Source of the DNA: Candidatus Rifleibacteriota bacterium
GTDB taxonomy: Bacteria > UBP17 > UBA6191 > JACPRK01
Reading direction: 5' to 3'
Assembly: GCA_016213865.1 (NCBI GenBank)
Contig: JACQZL010000079.1
Location: 1,258-22,473, forward strand
Length of the DNA stretch: 21,216 nucleotides
The position numbers were made by a program, and so were the translations under genes. This document shows, piece after piece, positions 8,101 to 14,385 of the stretch. Under the pieces are notes generated by a model. That model saw nothing but the letters and a program-made list of their open reading frames with translations. It was not told where the DNA came from and did not search any database. Numbering within the stretch: position 1 is the stretch's first letter; the number at the start of each line of letters is the position of its first letter.

Positions 8101-9750
8101 GGAGACGGCACCTATCACCCCGCCGAAGAGTACCACTCGCTGGCGCTCGGCATCATAGGCCATCGCGTGACACGATCGCGCGGGGGGACTGCTGGCAGGG
8201 GTCTTCAGAACCCAGTCGATGCCATTCCACTCCCATGTCTCATCGCCACCGAAGCTGCCACCGAACAGGACTGCTCGCTGACGGGCCGCGTCGTAGGCCA
8301 TGGCATGCATGCTGCGGTCCGAGGGCCGGCTGGTGGGCGTCATCTGCACCCAATCAGTGCCATTCCACTCCCACGTTTCACCAGCGAGGCCGAAGGCGTG
8401 TCCGCCGAACAGCACGGTCCTTCTGCGACTGGCGTCATAGGCCATCGCGTGATAATGACGCGCTGCTGGTGCAGACGTCGGGTACCGCCGAATCCACCGG
8501 AGACTCGTCGCAAGAGTCAGACCAGCAGAGGTGACCGAGGCCGCTTCGTCGCCTGTGTTGGTCACAGTCAGGTCGACGAGCAGACCCCTCTGTCCCTGCC
8601 GCACCGTCTCATGCGAGGTCGCCACGGCACCAATGGAGATGCGGGCCGGGCGGCCCACGGTCCAGGAGTCGGTGGTGTCGGCATCGGAGTCGACTGTGCC
8701 CAGTTGCGTGCCCGAACCGCTGATGCTGCCGCCGACGGTCACGGTGCCCGTGGTAGCGAATGCCGATACTGCGACGGTGAAGGTCAGCCTGACCGTTTCA
8801 CGCGCAGAGATGCTGACCGGGTTGGCCACGTCGGGGGTAGCATCGAATTCGGAGTCGACCGGGACTGCGCGCGCGAAAGTCGGCGTCGCCGAGAGGATCG
8901 TGCCGGAGGTGGTTCCCGAGTTGGACACCGTCATGCTCACTCGAAGGTCGCGTTGCCCCTGGAAGACAAGATCCTCATCTGCGGTCACGGCACCGATACG
9001 AGACACCGGTCCTGGCAAGGTGACCTGCCAGCCATCTGTTGTCTCGCAGCCAGCATCGCTGGTGAGCTGGCTACTCGAAACCCCTGCCCCCACGATGGCT
9101 CCGTCCACCACCACTGCTCCCGTGGTGGCGACGGCCGAGACGCCAACGACGAAACTGAAGGTCGCCGTAGCGCCGGCAGCGACAGACGTAGGGTTGCCGG
9201 GGACAGCGGCCACGGAGTACTCCAAACCCAGGTCGGCCAGACCAAGTTCCCACGTCTCTCCGTTTTCGCCCCCGTCGCTTCCCCCGAACAGGACGGTACA
9301 TCGACGGGCCGAGTCGTAAGCCACCGCATGGCCGTTTCGGGCCGATGGTCTACTCGCGAATCCCCGCTGGGCCCAGACAACACCGTTCCACTCCCACGTG
9401 TCGCTCCTCCTCACGCCGTCGTATCCGCCGAAGAGCAACACTTGCCGCAGAGCAGCGTCGTACGCCAGAGCATGGGTCCACCGAGCCGGGGGGCTCGCCG
9501 CCACGGCGATCCGGAGCCAGTTGGTTCCTGTCCATTCCCAGGTCTCCGCCCCACCGTTCGATCCTCCGAACAGCACCACGCGCCTACGTGCGGCATCGTA
9601 GGCCAGGCAGTGTTGGTAACGCGCGGACGGGCTGGTGGCCGGCGTCCTCTGCTCCCAGTTCGTGCCGTCCCATTCCCACGTGTCGTTGCGAGCGGAGCCA
9701 CTGAGTCCACCGAAGAGCACGACTCGCTGGCGTGTTGAATCGTAAGCCAT
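5176..9750 (-). CDS. Kelch-propeller and CARDB-like secreted protein, main fragment after an in-frame TGA
   Basis: This is a 1524-aa open frame, but ATG 9750 is not a natural start: it lies inside a kelch repeat (MAYDSTRQRVVLFGG) and is in frame with the open frame ending at the TGA at 9763-9765. Blades 3-6 of a first six-bladed propeller fill about residues 1-175, each with the MAYDxxRxRxVLFGG and TWEWDGTNW signature. Two CARDB-like beta domains (VTNTGD motifs) follow to about 410, then a complete second six-blade propeller (about 417-703). More CARDB-like domains run to about 1250, including two near-identical 122-residue repeats. The C-terminal domain starts GPNLVSLPFQP and is split by a translated palindromic repeat (about 1280-1373) with three 20-residue units. 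Kelch propellers bind ligands and CARDB domains mediate surface adhesion or spacing, so an extracellular role is likely. If the TGA is genuine, this part is untranslated or needs readthrough. Confidence 0.8.
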   Translation of the reverse strand: MAYDSTRQRVVLFGGLSGSARNDTWEWDGTNWEQRTPATSPSARYQHCLAYDAARRRVVLFGGSNGGAETWEWTGTNWLRIAVAASPPARWTHALAYDAALRQVLLFGGYDGVRRSDTWEWNGVVWAQRGFASRPSARNGHAVAYDSARRCTVLFGGSDGGENGETWELGLADLGLEYSVAAVPGNPTSVAAGATATFSFVVGVSAVATTGAVVVDGAIVGAGVSSSQLTSDAGCETTDGWQVTLPGPVSRIGAVTADEDLVFQGQRDLRVSMTVSNSGTTSGTILSATPTFARAVPVDSEFDATPDVANPVSISARETVRLTFTVAVSAFATTGTVTVGGSISGSGTQLGTVDSDADTTDSWTVGRPARISIGAVATSHETVRQGQRGLLVDLTVTNTGDEAASVTSAGLTLATSLRWIRRYPTSAPAARHYHAMAYDASRRRTVLFGGHAFGLAGETWEWNGTDWVQMTPTSRPSDRSMHAMAYDAARQRAVLFGGSFGGDETWEWNGIDWVLKTPASSPPARSCHAMAYDAERQRVVLFGGVIGAVSLDDTWEWDGTTWARAATSTRPSARYQHSMAYDATRRRVVLFGGTTGFAETWEWDGIDWFRKHPTRSPLGRRTHDLVYNSALERMILFGGYSGVRLDDTWVWDGTDWLEQSPVSRPAARNGHAMAYDPTRKCAVLFGGAVGGDPSSESGETWELEARDLISEYRVALPSIPTSVAPGATATLTFVVAVSATATTTTVNLDGFVEGVGAVSRQPTRDSGSDALDHWTVEPGLPAFEIVTVTAGAGHASQGQRGLSVSMTVANTGTLPGTVTTAELTFGNGDELGAEYTVTPSGGNPPSVAAGDLATFAFTVDISPTATPGTVVMDGRISGRGANGNTFDAGAGTIDSWVVQTPARLAIESVSALPVVVSRGQTGIAVTMVVTNTGQATAIVGSTGLTFSNEGDDTGAYAVVSGANPGTIAGGATATFGYAVTVGTSARLGLTALNGTVSGTDANSGAPITDTSADEPDSWTVQAPAVLSIVSVRTTPTQVSRGQASLAVAMVVTNTGQASANIGSTGLTFSNGGDDTGAYAVVSGANPGTIAGGVTATFGYTVTVGTSARLGVTALNGAVSGTDANSGAQTTDTSADTADDWTVQTQAALAIGMLAAPDGVYQGQSFGCSVTVTNTGEAPAHAATAGLTFEGVGIQVSPSQETPVTIDGGSSKSFSFQCSVSVDASPGPRTATLTLFARDGNSEADIGDAKPLAPPLAVLRAPRVQLSLAPGPNLVSLPFQPLTSTMAGPRQQDWMAGSSPSVRPTMAVPRQQDWMAAFSPSVRPTMAGLRQQDWMAAFSPSVRPEERSAEADKHSSVSRARLEGRTEGAAIRSEPAPFDVSELARRTGAVAVVSLASDSGGPQRFATYLPAMSQTYALEGELGYVVLVNSPRRIDLVGRPWPEAAKLRLLRPRHAIIGPPSSESATGTLEDLRVRAGADFVVWTREGANRTSHFSVHVAGQTTSPPVQAGHGYLLDIALPVTLQW
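5630..5902. repeat. Palindromic element family E, copy A, inside the kelch coding frame
   Basis: Bases 5630 to about 5790 match 16959 to about 17118 without gaps at close to 90 percent by eye. The element has 16-base inverted arms, CCCCCTCCGTCCGTCC (5649-5664) and GGACGAACGGAGGGGG (5723-5738), differing at one base. Then come three 60-base units (5723-5782, 5783-5842, 5843-5902), each with TGGCGG-N4-CCGCCA. The minus-strand translation stays open through it, and each unit encodes a 20-residue repeat with RQQDWMA and SPSVRP. It lies between NLVSLPFQP and FDVSELARRTG of one domain, so it looks like an insertion that kept the frame. Confidence 0.85.
6310..7041 (-). repeat. Two tandem near-identical 366-bp CARDB-domain repeats
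   Basis: Two adjacent copies within the kelch gene have a period of 366 bases (122 codons). For example, CGACCGTCACCG occurs at 6441 and again at 6807. The encoded stretches GSTGLTFSN, GAYAVVSGANPGTIAGG and VSGTDANSGA recur with few changes, and much of the DNA between is identical. This indicates a recent tandem duplication or gene conversion; the other CARDB-like domains of the protein are far more divergent. Confidence 0.8.
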
Positions 9751-9762
9751 GGAGTGGCCGGT

Positions 9763-9765
9763 TCA
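9763..9765 (-). other. In-frame TGA stop splitting the kelch gene
   Basis: The minus-strand reading is R-P-S-P-stop-T-G-H-S-M-A-Y-D. The kelch pattern continues in the same frame on both sides, with no indel. Equivalent positions in other blades carry arginine (SARYQHSMAYD, PARSCHAMAYD). The matching third blade of the second propeller uses CGA at this place, so a single C-to-T change at a CpG explains the stop. Other genes in the window end with TGA, so a reassigned code is unlikely. Confidence 0.85.
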
Positions 9766-10374
9766 GGGCGAGGGCCTGCTTACGGGGCTCTTCAGCACCC
9801 AGTTAGTGCCGTCCCAAACCCACGTTTCATCTCCACCGTAGCTTCCTCCAAAGAGCACCACCTGACGGCGCGCCGTGTCATAGGCCATAGCGTGCAGGCT
9901 GCGATCGTAGGGCCTGGTCGCCGGTGTTCTCTCGGCCCAGTTGGTCCCATCCCACTCCCACGTTTCGTTGGCCAGGCCGAAGTCATGCCCTCCGAACAGC
10001 ACCGTCCGCCGGCGCTCCGGGTCGTAGGCCATCGCATGGTAGTGGCGCGCGGCGGGAGCCGTGGCAGGGTGCAACTGCGTCCACTGTTGCTGCATCCCGA
10101 AGGTAAGCCCCGCCGTGGTGATCGCTGCCGCCTCGTCGCCCGTGTTCGTCACGGTCATGTGGACGACCAGCCCCGTCTGCCCCTGCTGCACGGTCGTCGG
10201 CGTCGTCGCCACGGCCTCGAGGGAGAGACGGGGACCGGGCTGCGCGGCCAGGGGCCGGGCGGCCACTGCGGCAAGCAGCGCAGCGACGGCAAGCAGCACG
10301 CTCGAAGGCAGAACCGGAGACGTCGAACGCCTGTGAGCGTCCAGCTCACGAGAGAGGCTCAGAACTCCTGACAT
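9763..10374 (-). CDS. N-terminal fragment of the kelch/CARDB secreted protein, signal peptide and two blades
   Basis: This 203-aa frame carries the export signal and first domains of the large kelch protein. From ATG 10374 there is a basic n-region, a hydrophobic core (VLLAVAALLAAVAA, 26-39) and a likely cut after PLAA (A44). A CARDB-like segment follows (VHMTVTNTGDEAAAITTAGL, 71-90), then kelch blades 1 and 2 (RHYHAMAYDPERRRTVLFGG and RSLHAMAYDTARRQVVLFGG). It stops at TGA 9763-9765, five codons before the frame resumes with MAYDSTRQR. A propeller needs all six blades, so this piece alone should not fold normally. ATG 10416 would add 14 residues without improving the signal peptide, and it lies upstream of a weak TATAAG box (minus strand, 10404-10399). 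Neither start has a good ribosome site. Together the two frames form one 1732-codon gene with a single internal stop. Confidence 0.75.
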   Translation of the reverse strand: MSGVLSLSRELDAHRRSTSPVLPSSVLLAVAALLAAVAARPLAAQPGPRLSLEAVATTPTTVQQGQTGLVVHMTVTNTGDEAAAITTAGLTFGMQQQWTQLHPATAPAARHYHAMAYDPERRRTVLFGGHDFGLANETWEWDGTNWAERTPATRPYDRSLHAMAYDTARRQVVLFGGSYGGDETWVWDGTNWVLKSPVSRPSP

Positions 10375-10753
10375 GCCGGTGGCACATGTTGACACGTGCT
10401 TATATCGCGCGCGCATGTGCGCGAATTCGCCCGGGTTCTATGCACTGGTGTGACAGGCCAAATCGCCACCCCCCTCCGTCGGCCTCCAGCGGGAGCCGGC
10501 GAGACTCCCTGCACCACGAGCTGCTGCTCGAGAAGGAGCGGTTCCTCGACTGAGGTGAACGCCCAGTCGTCGTCGCGCGCTCACCGTGCAGACGAGAGAC
10601 TGCCCGCTCGCTGACCTCTCTCTTTCTCCTCTGTGGCCCTGTGCCCTTGTGGCTCTGGGTTTCAATGGCAAACCGCAGTCGCTCCCACCTGCGGGACGGT
10701 ACCCAGAGGTGAAGCGCGGGGTGCGTGAAGGCGCCGGGCGAGCTCCGGATTGC
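10375..10753. other. Gene-free spacer upstream of the kelch gene
   Basis: This gap of about 380 bases lies between the kelch start and the end of the YfhO-like gene, both minus strand. Next to the kelch start is an alternating purine-pyrimidine, palindrome-rich stretch (10385-10428, including GCGCGCATGTGCGC and TATAT) that could hold the promoter, but no good -35/-10 pair was found. Around 10620-10665 a CT/GT-rich stretch (CTCTGTGGCCCTGTGCCC) looks like low-complexity spacer. No gene is supported. Confidence 0.5.
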
Positions 10754-13114
10754 CTATCGACCCAGGGCTTTCGCGAGCCGCCTCGAACGGCGCAGGGCGA
10801 GGAAGCACCCAAGGAAGGCAAGCGAGCTGATGGAGGCGCCCAGCCGGAAGGAGAGGGGCTCGTACCGCATCTCGACCAGGCGCTCGCCCTGCTGGACGAG
10901 GACGCCTCGGAAGAGGCCCGCGACTCTCACGAGCGGTCTGGGCCGGCCATCGACGGTCGCATGCCAGCCGGGGTACCACTTGTCCAGCAGGACCAGCAGC
11001 CCGCGCCCGTCGAGGTCGATCGATATCTGGAGAGCATTGCGCCCGTAACCCTGGATGCGGCATTGCCGCACGCTTCCCGGGCGGATCGGTTCGCCGGCTC
11101 CGGAGTCCCCATCCGTCCGCTCGAACACGACTTCTCCAGGCAGGGCCTGGATGGCCGCCGTGGTGACGTGGACCGAGCCCGCAGCGACGGGCACGGCCCT
11201 GGGTGCTATGAAGGCCCGCGGCGTGGGCCGGTCCAGTTCGCGAATCGAGACCGAGCCGACCTGGTGGACGATGCGGCCGACGCGGGGCCCCGTTCGGTCG
11301 AGCCCAGGCTCCAGGGAATAGCGGACTCCCAGCGACTCCGCGGAGCGCAGGATGCTCTCCTCGTCGACGCCCCGGACCAGTTCCAGCAGTGCCCTGTCGG
11401 AGTCCAGCCTCAGCGACATGCACGGCCACAGTGAGTCGAACCCCAGGCGCGGCGCCTGGTGATGGAGCATCAGCTCGCGGCCGAGCGCCAGGGCGTGCAG
11501 GGCCGTGGAGTGCCGCCCGTGCCACCTGACCTCGGGAAAGGCCGTGAGAATGCGCAGCGGCGGTTGACCCGGGCCGTTCGAGCCGAGCCAGCGGGCAGTC
11601 TCGGGTGGTTCCGTGAAGACGTGATCCGGAGCAACCGAGTAGCTGAGGCGAGTCGTGGCGGCGAGCTCGGCGATTGCCAGCAATCCCGGCAACAACGCCG
11701 CGGCAGCTCCGAAGCTCCCCAGGGTCAGCCCGGCCGAAAGGCCCGGCGAGCAGGACGGGCCTCCGCGCCCGTCCTGACCCGCGCCCTTCGATACGCGGCC
11801 CAAGGGGCCGCTGTTCAGGGCGAGCGGATCCCGGGTCAGGACGCCCAGCGCCAACAGGAGGAGCGCCGAGAGGACGGCGCCAAGCAGCAGGCTCCCCATC
11901 CACCCGCTGGCCATGGCCCGCAACAACTCGCCGGGTTCCTCGAATCGCTTCAGTCCCACGCCTAGGAACAGTCTCCCGGCCTCGCTTCCCGAGGAGTGAA
12001 GCGCCGCAGCGCCAGCGAGGCAGGCCAGCATCGAGAGCAGGGAGGCCGCGGCGCCGGCCTGACGACAGCGCGGCCGGCGGGTCGAGATTCCCTCGAACCC
12101 CACGGCCGCCAAGGCGGGAACCGTGACGGCGAGGAAGAAGAAGTACTTGGCCGGGAACCTGAAAACCTTGAGCGGCGGGAAGAGCTTCGTCGCCAGGTCG
12201 AACAACGGCAAGTGCGGTCCCATCGAAAGCCCCAGCGCAAGCGCCGAGAGCCCAATCAGCGCGGCCGACGTCCTGCCCAGGTCCTGACGATGCCGGCTGG
12301 GCCCGGCCAGCCAACCCAGGGACGCCGCTCCGAGTATCAACACGGGCAGGCCAAAGTAGAGGTCCACGTAGAAGGGTTCGCCCGAATCCGGGAAGCTGGC
12401 CCAGAAGAAGGGCGAACCCGGGTCCGGGAAGTTGATCGGGACGACGACGTTCGCGAGCAAGCGGGGGCCGATCGCGAAGTCATTCAACTCGCCGGCCTCC
12501 ACGCCGCCACGGCGGTCCGAGTGGGCGTAGACCTCTGCCAGGGGCAGATACTGGTAGGCGAGCAGCAGGAGCGCGAGCCCTCCGGCGGCGGCGGCGCCCC
12601 CCAGCGCCTTGCCGGGCGGCATTGCCGCAGGCCCGGGGCGAACAAACGGATAGGCCGCGATTGCCATGCCGGCGAAGAGCACGTAGTTCGGGTCGGTGCC
12701 GCTTCCCTCGACCCAGAGAACGAGCGAGGTGGCGATGAGCGCCCTGACGCTTCCCGTCGCGAGGAAGTGGTCGAACGTCCAGAGGGCCAGGACCGTCCAG
12801 GTCAGCCCTCGCAGCATCGTCGTCAGCATCGTGCCGCTGACGCTGAAGCCGCAGAACATCAGGACGGCCGCGCCGAGCGCGCGCGCCGGCCGGGAGAGAG
12901 ACCACCGGCCGAGCAACAAGTACAGGAAGGTCCCCGCCAGCGGCACGTGGACGACCGTGAAGAGGTCGTATCCGCGCGGCTGCGGCAGCAGCAGCAACGC
13001 CGAGAGCGGATAGAAGACGAGCGAATGCGGATCGGCCAGGAACGGATATCCGGCGTTGAGAGTGGGCTCCCAGAGCGGCAGTTGCCCGTCCCGGACGGCC
13101 TGCACCGCCAGCAT
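10754..13114 (-). CDS. YfhO-like polytopic membrane protein, apparently N-terminally short
   Basis: This 786-aa protein matches the layout of the bacterial YfhO membrane family, large GT-C-like proteins thought to act in glycosylation of cell-surface polymers. Early residues carry the family-type segment GQLPLWEPTLNAGYPFLADPHSLVFYP (10-36). About ten hydrophobic segments follow, then a soluble region from about residue 500. The C-terminal beta domain has the typical LLVLLDKWYPGWHATVDGRP, and one more helix (ISSLAFLGCFLAL) precedes a basic tail. Relatives usually begin with a helix and an acidic FYPW-like loop before the PLWNP motif; here only nine residues precede it. In this frame a TGA lies about 20 codons upstream of ATG 13114 with no other start between, so the N-terminus looks lost. 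A GGAGG is about 21 bases from the ATG, too far for a normal ribosome site. Whether it is active is unclear. Confidence 0.82.
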   Translation of the reverse strand: MLAVQAVRDGQLPLWEPTLNAGYPFLADPHSLVFYPLSALLLLPQPRGYDLFTVVHVPLAGTFLYLLLGRWSLSRPARALGAAVLMFCGFSVSGTMLTTMLRGLTWTVLALWTFDHFLATGSVRALIATSLVLWVEGSGTDPNYVLFAGMAIAAYPFVRPGPAAMPPGKALGGAAAAGGLALLLLAYQYLPLAEVYAHSDRRGGVEAGELNDFAIGPRLLANVVVPINFPDPGSPFFWASFPDSGEPFYVDLYFGLPVLILGAASLGWLAGPSRHRQDLGRTSAALIGLSALALGLSMGPHLPLFDLATKLFPPLKVFRFPAKYFFFLAVTVPALAAVGFEGISTRRPRCRQAGAAASLLSMLACLAGAAALHSSGSEAGRLFLGVGLKRFEEPGELLRAMASGWMGSLLLGAVLSALLLLALGVLTRDPLALNSGPLGRVSKGAGQDGRGGPSCSPGLSAGLTLGSFGAAAALLPGLLAIAELAATTRLSYSVAPDHVFTEPPETARWLGSNGPGQPPLRILTAFPEVRWHGRHSTALHALALGRELMLHHQAPRLGFDSLWPCMSLRLDSDRALLELVRGVDEESILRSAESLGVRYSLEPGLDRTGPRVGRIVHQVGSVSIRELDRPTPRAFIAPRAVPVAAGSVHVTTAAIQALPGEVVFERTDGDSGAGEPIRPGSVRQCRIQGYGRNALQISIDLDGRGLLVLLDKWYPGWHATVDGRPRPLVRVAGLFRGVLVQQGERLVEMRYEPLSFRLGASISSLAFLGCFLALRRSRRLAKALGR

Positions 13115-13266
13115 GGCCTGTCGGACGGTAAGGAGCCTCCGGCCTCCTGCGGCCGGGTCCTGGCGGGCTCACTGGAATCACTCGTTGGCTTTCGGCAGGG
13201 CAACGTCGCTTCACCCGGCTGATTCTCTACCACGCCCGGTGTCTCGAGAGCCAGGGGCGCGCCCCG

Positions 13267-13272
13267 TATGCT
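13267..13272 (+). promoter_or_regulatory. -10-like box before the methyltransferase gene
   Basis: TATGCT lies 13 bases before ATG 13286 in otherwise GC-rich DNA. A transcript starting about 7 bases after the box would begin around 13279 and have a leader of about 7 bases. The earlier ATG at 13268 lies within the box, which favours 13286 as the true start. No good -35 box was seen. Confidence 0.35.
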
Positions 13273-13285
13273 ATCGTGGCCGGCC

Positions 13286-14158
13286 ATGGAAGCCGCGAAG
13301 CTGGAGCAGCAGGGGATCTTCGACGAACAGGCCGCCCGAGAGATCCTCGGCCATTTCGGCGTCGATCGCCAGTTTGCGGCGGCCCTGGGAATGGGGTACT
13401 ACCGAGAGCTGAAAGACGTCGAGAACGCCCGCCAGGTGGCGCGCCTGGGCTTGCACGCAGGAAGCCGCCTGCTCGACGTCGGCTGCAACATCGGCGAGTT
13501 TCTCCTGCGCGCGCGGGAGACCTACGGCGTAGAGGGCGTGGGGCTGGACCTTTCACTCGGAGCCCTCGTGCGCGCCCGCAAGGTGCTCTCCCGGGTCAAC
13601 CGGGGGGACGCCGAGGCTTTGCCGTTTGCCGCCGGCACGTTCGACGTGGTGACCAGCTTCGACGTCATCGAGCACGTCCCGCATCCGGACCGACTGCTGG
13701 CCGAGATCGCGCGGGTCCTGAAGCCGGGTGGAAGGTGCCTGGTCTATGCCATCAGCCGGCAGAACCAGTACACCTGGCACGCGTTCCTGCGGCTGGCGAC
13801 CCTGGGCCGCATGGGGCAGGACGTCGCCGGGGGCCACCATCCGGACCGCTTCCTCTTGCCGGCCGACGTCCGCAGATGGGCCGCCGAGTCGGGGCTGCGC
13901 GAACTGCAGCTCGTGCCGTTCCACGCCTTCTTCACTCTGGCTTTCGACGAGTTTGGCGCCAGAGGGGTCTCCTTCCTCTACAAGCGCCTGCTCAGGCGAG
14001 GCATCGGCCCCAGACCGGAGCACTTCCCCGATCTGCTGGTGCGCGCCGCGGGCCGCCTTTTCGGCGGGCTGCACGTGTTGCTGAGCCTCGCGGACTTGCC
14101 GTGGACGGCCGCGACCCGGTCGAATGGGTTCTACTTCCTGGGCGAGAAGGGGGTTTGA
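13286..14158 (+). CDS. Class I SAM-dependent methyltransferase
   Basis: This 290-aa protein has a Methyltransf_11-type Rossmann domain. SAM motif I is LLDVGCNIGEF (62-72), the ribose-binding acidic residue is D88 in VGLDLS, and motif II/III is DVVTSFDVIEHVPHPDRLLAEI, starting at about D120. It is followed by the usual VLKPGGR turn. Residues 1-50 form a helical lead-in (DEQAAREILGHFGVD) and the C-terminal third (LPWTAATRSNGFYFLG) may bind substrate. Substrate identity cannot be read from sequence; relatives methylate quinones, sugars, lipids or small metabolites. It is divergent from the YfhO-like gene and starts 171 bases from it. ATG 13268 could add six residues but overlaps the -10-like box. 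Confidence 0.88.
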   Translation: MEAAKLEQQGIFDEQAAREILGHFGVDRQFAAALGMGYYRELKDVENARQVARLGLHAGSRLLDVGCNIGEFLLRARETYGVEGVGLDLSLGALVRARKVLSRVNRGDAEALPFAAGTFDVVTSFDVIEHVPHPDRLLAEIARVLKPGGRCLVYAISRQNQYTWHAFLRLATLGRMGQDVAGGHHPDRFLLPADVRRWAAESGLRELQLVPFHAFFTLAFDEFGARGVSFLYKRLLRRGIGPRPEHFPDLLVRAAGRLFGGLHVLLSLADLPWTAATRSNGFYFLGEKGV

Positions 14159-14236
14159 GGGGTGGCTGCGGGCTGCGGGGCTGCGGGCGTGAGCGAGTGG
14201 ATCAGCCTTGCTCAGGACATGCTTGCGGCCCGCGAA

Positions 14237-14280
14237 GTCAACGGACCGCTCCACAAGCGGGGGACAAGCCCCCGCGCTAC
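14237..14280. repeat. R-family palindromic repeat, right part only
   Basis: The segment from GTCAACGGACCGCTCC to the CCCCGCGCTAC arm matches 4960-5003 closely and keeps the GCGGGGG-ACAAG-CCCCCGC hairpin. The left arm with GTAGCGCGGG is missing, so this is a truncated or diverged copy. Confidence 0.7.
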
Positions 14281-14366
14281 CGACTCGAGATGCAACCGCC
14301 AGTCGCCTTCCCATGAGTTGGCGTCGCTCCCGACACCTGACACCCACCTCCGGCCACTCCGTCGGA

Positions 14367-14372
14367 TATAAT
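14367..14372 (+). promoter_or_regulatory. Perfect TATAAT -10 box before the zinc-ribbon membrane protein gene
   Basis: A perfect TATAAT stands alone in GC-rich DNA, ending 13 bases before ATG 14386. Transcription from about 14379 would leave a leader of only about 7 bases with no ribosome site. CTGACA at about 14337 is too far away (about 24 bases) to be a standard -35 box. Confidence 0.5.
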
Positions 14373-14385
14373 CGAAGCTCGTCCC

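Larger units (their letters stand above)
14159..14385. other. Spacer with a partial R-family repeat and G/C-rich simple repeats
   Basis: This spacer begins with a GGCTGCGGGCTGCGGGGCTGC-type simple repeat (14163-14188), similar to one at about 17968-17984. A 14-base word, TGCTCAGGACATGC, occurs at 14209-14222 and again at 16919-16932. The R-family repeat fragment follows (14237-14280). The promoter box of the next gene is at 14367. No gene is supported. Confidence 0.55.

Noticed and set aside
8020..9738. A 572-codon plus-strand frame opposite the kelch gene
   Set aside because: Its repeats mirror the kelch repeats on the other strand; His/Arg/Gly-rich with no fold signature.
9763..9765. Selenocysteine or reassigned UGA codon
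   Set aside because: The equivalent residue is arginine in other blades, no SECIS-like structure was evident just downstream, and other genes in the window stop at TGA.
10389..10417. Plus-strand TTGACA promoter
   Set aside because: TATAT lies only 6 bases after the box, there is no -10 at 16-19 bases, and no plus-strand gene follows.
10662..12314. A 550-codon minus-strand frame inside the YfhO-like gene
   Set aside because: Arg/Gly/Pro-rich shadow frame of a GC-rich gene; the 10754-13114 frame has clear membrane helices and family motifs.
11996..13222. A 408-codon plus-strand frame opposite the YfhO-like gene
   Set aside because: Composition dominated by R, E, G and Q from antisense reading; no domain and no ribosome site.
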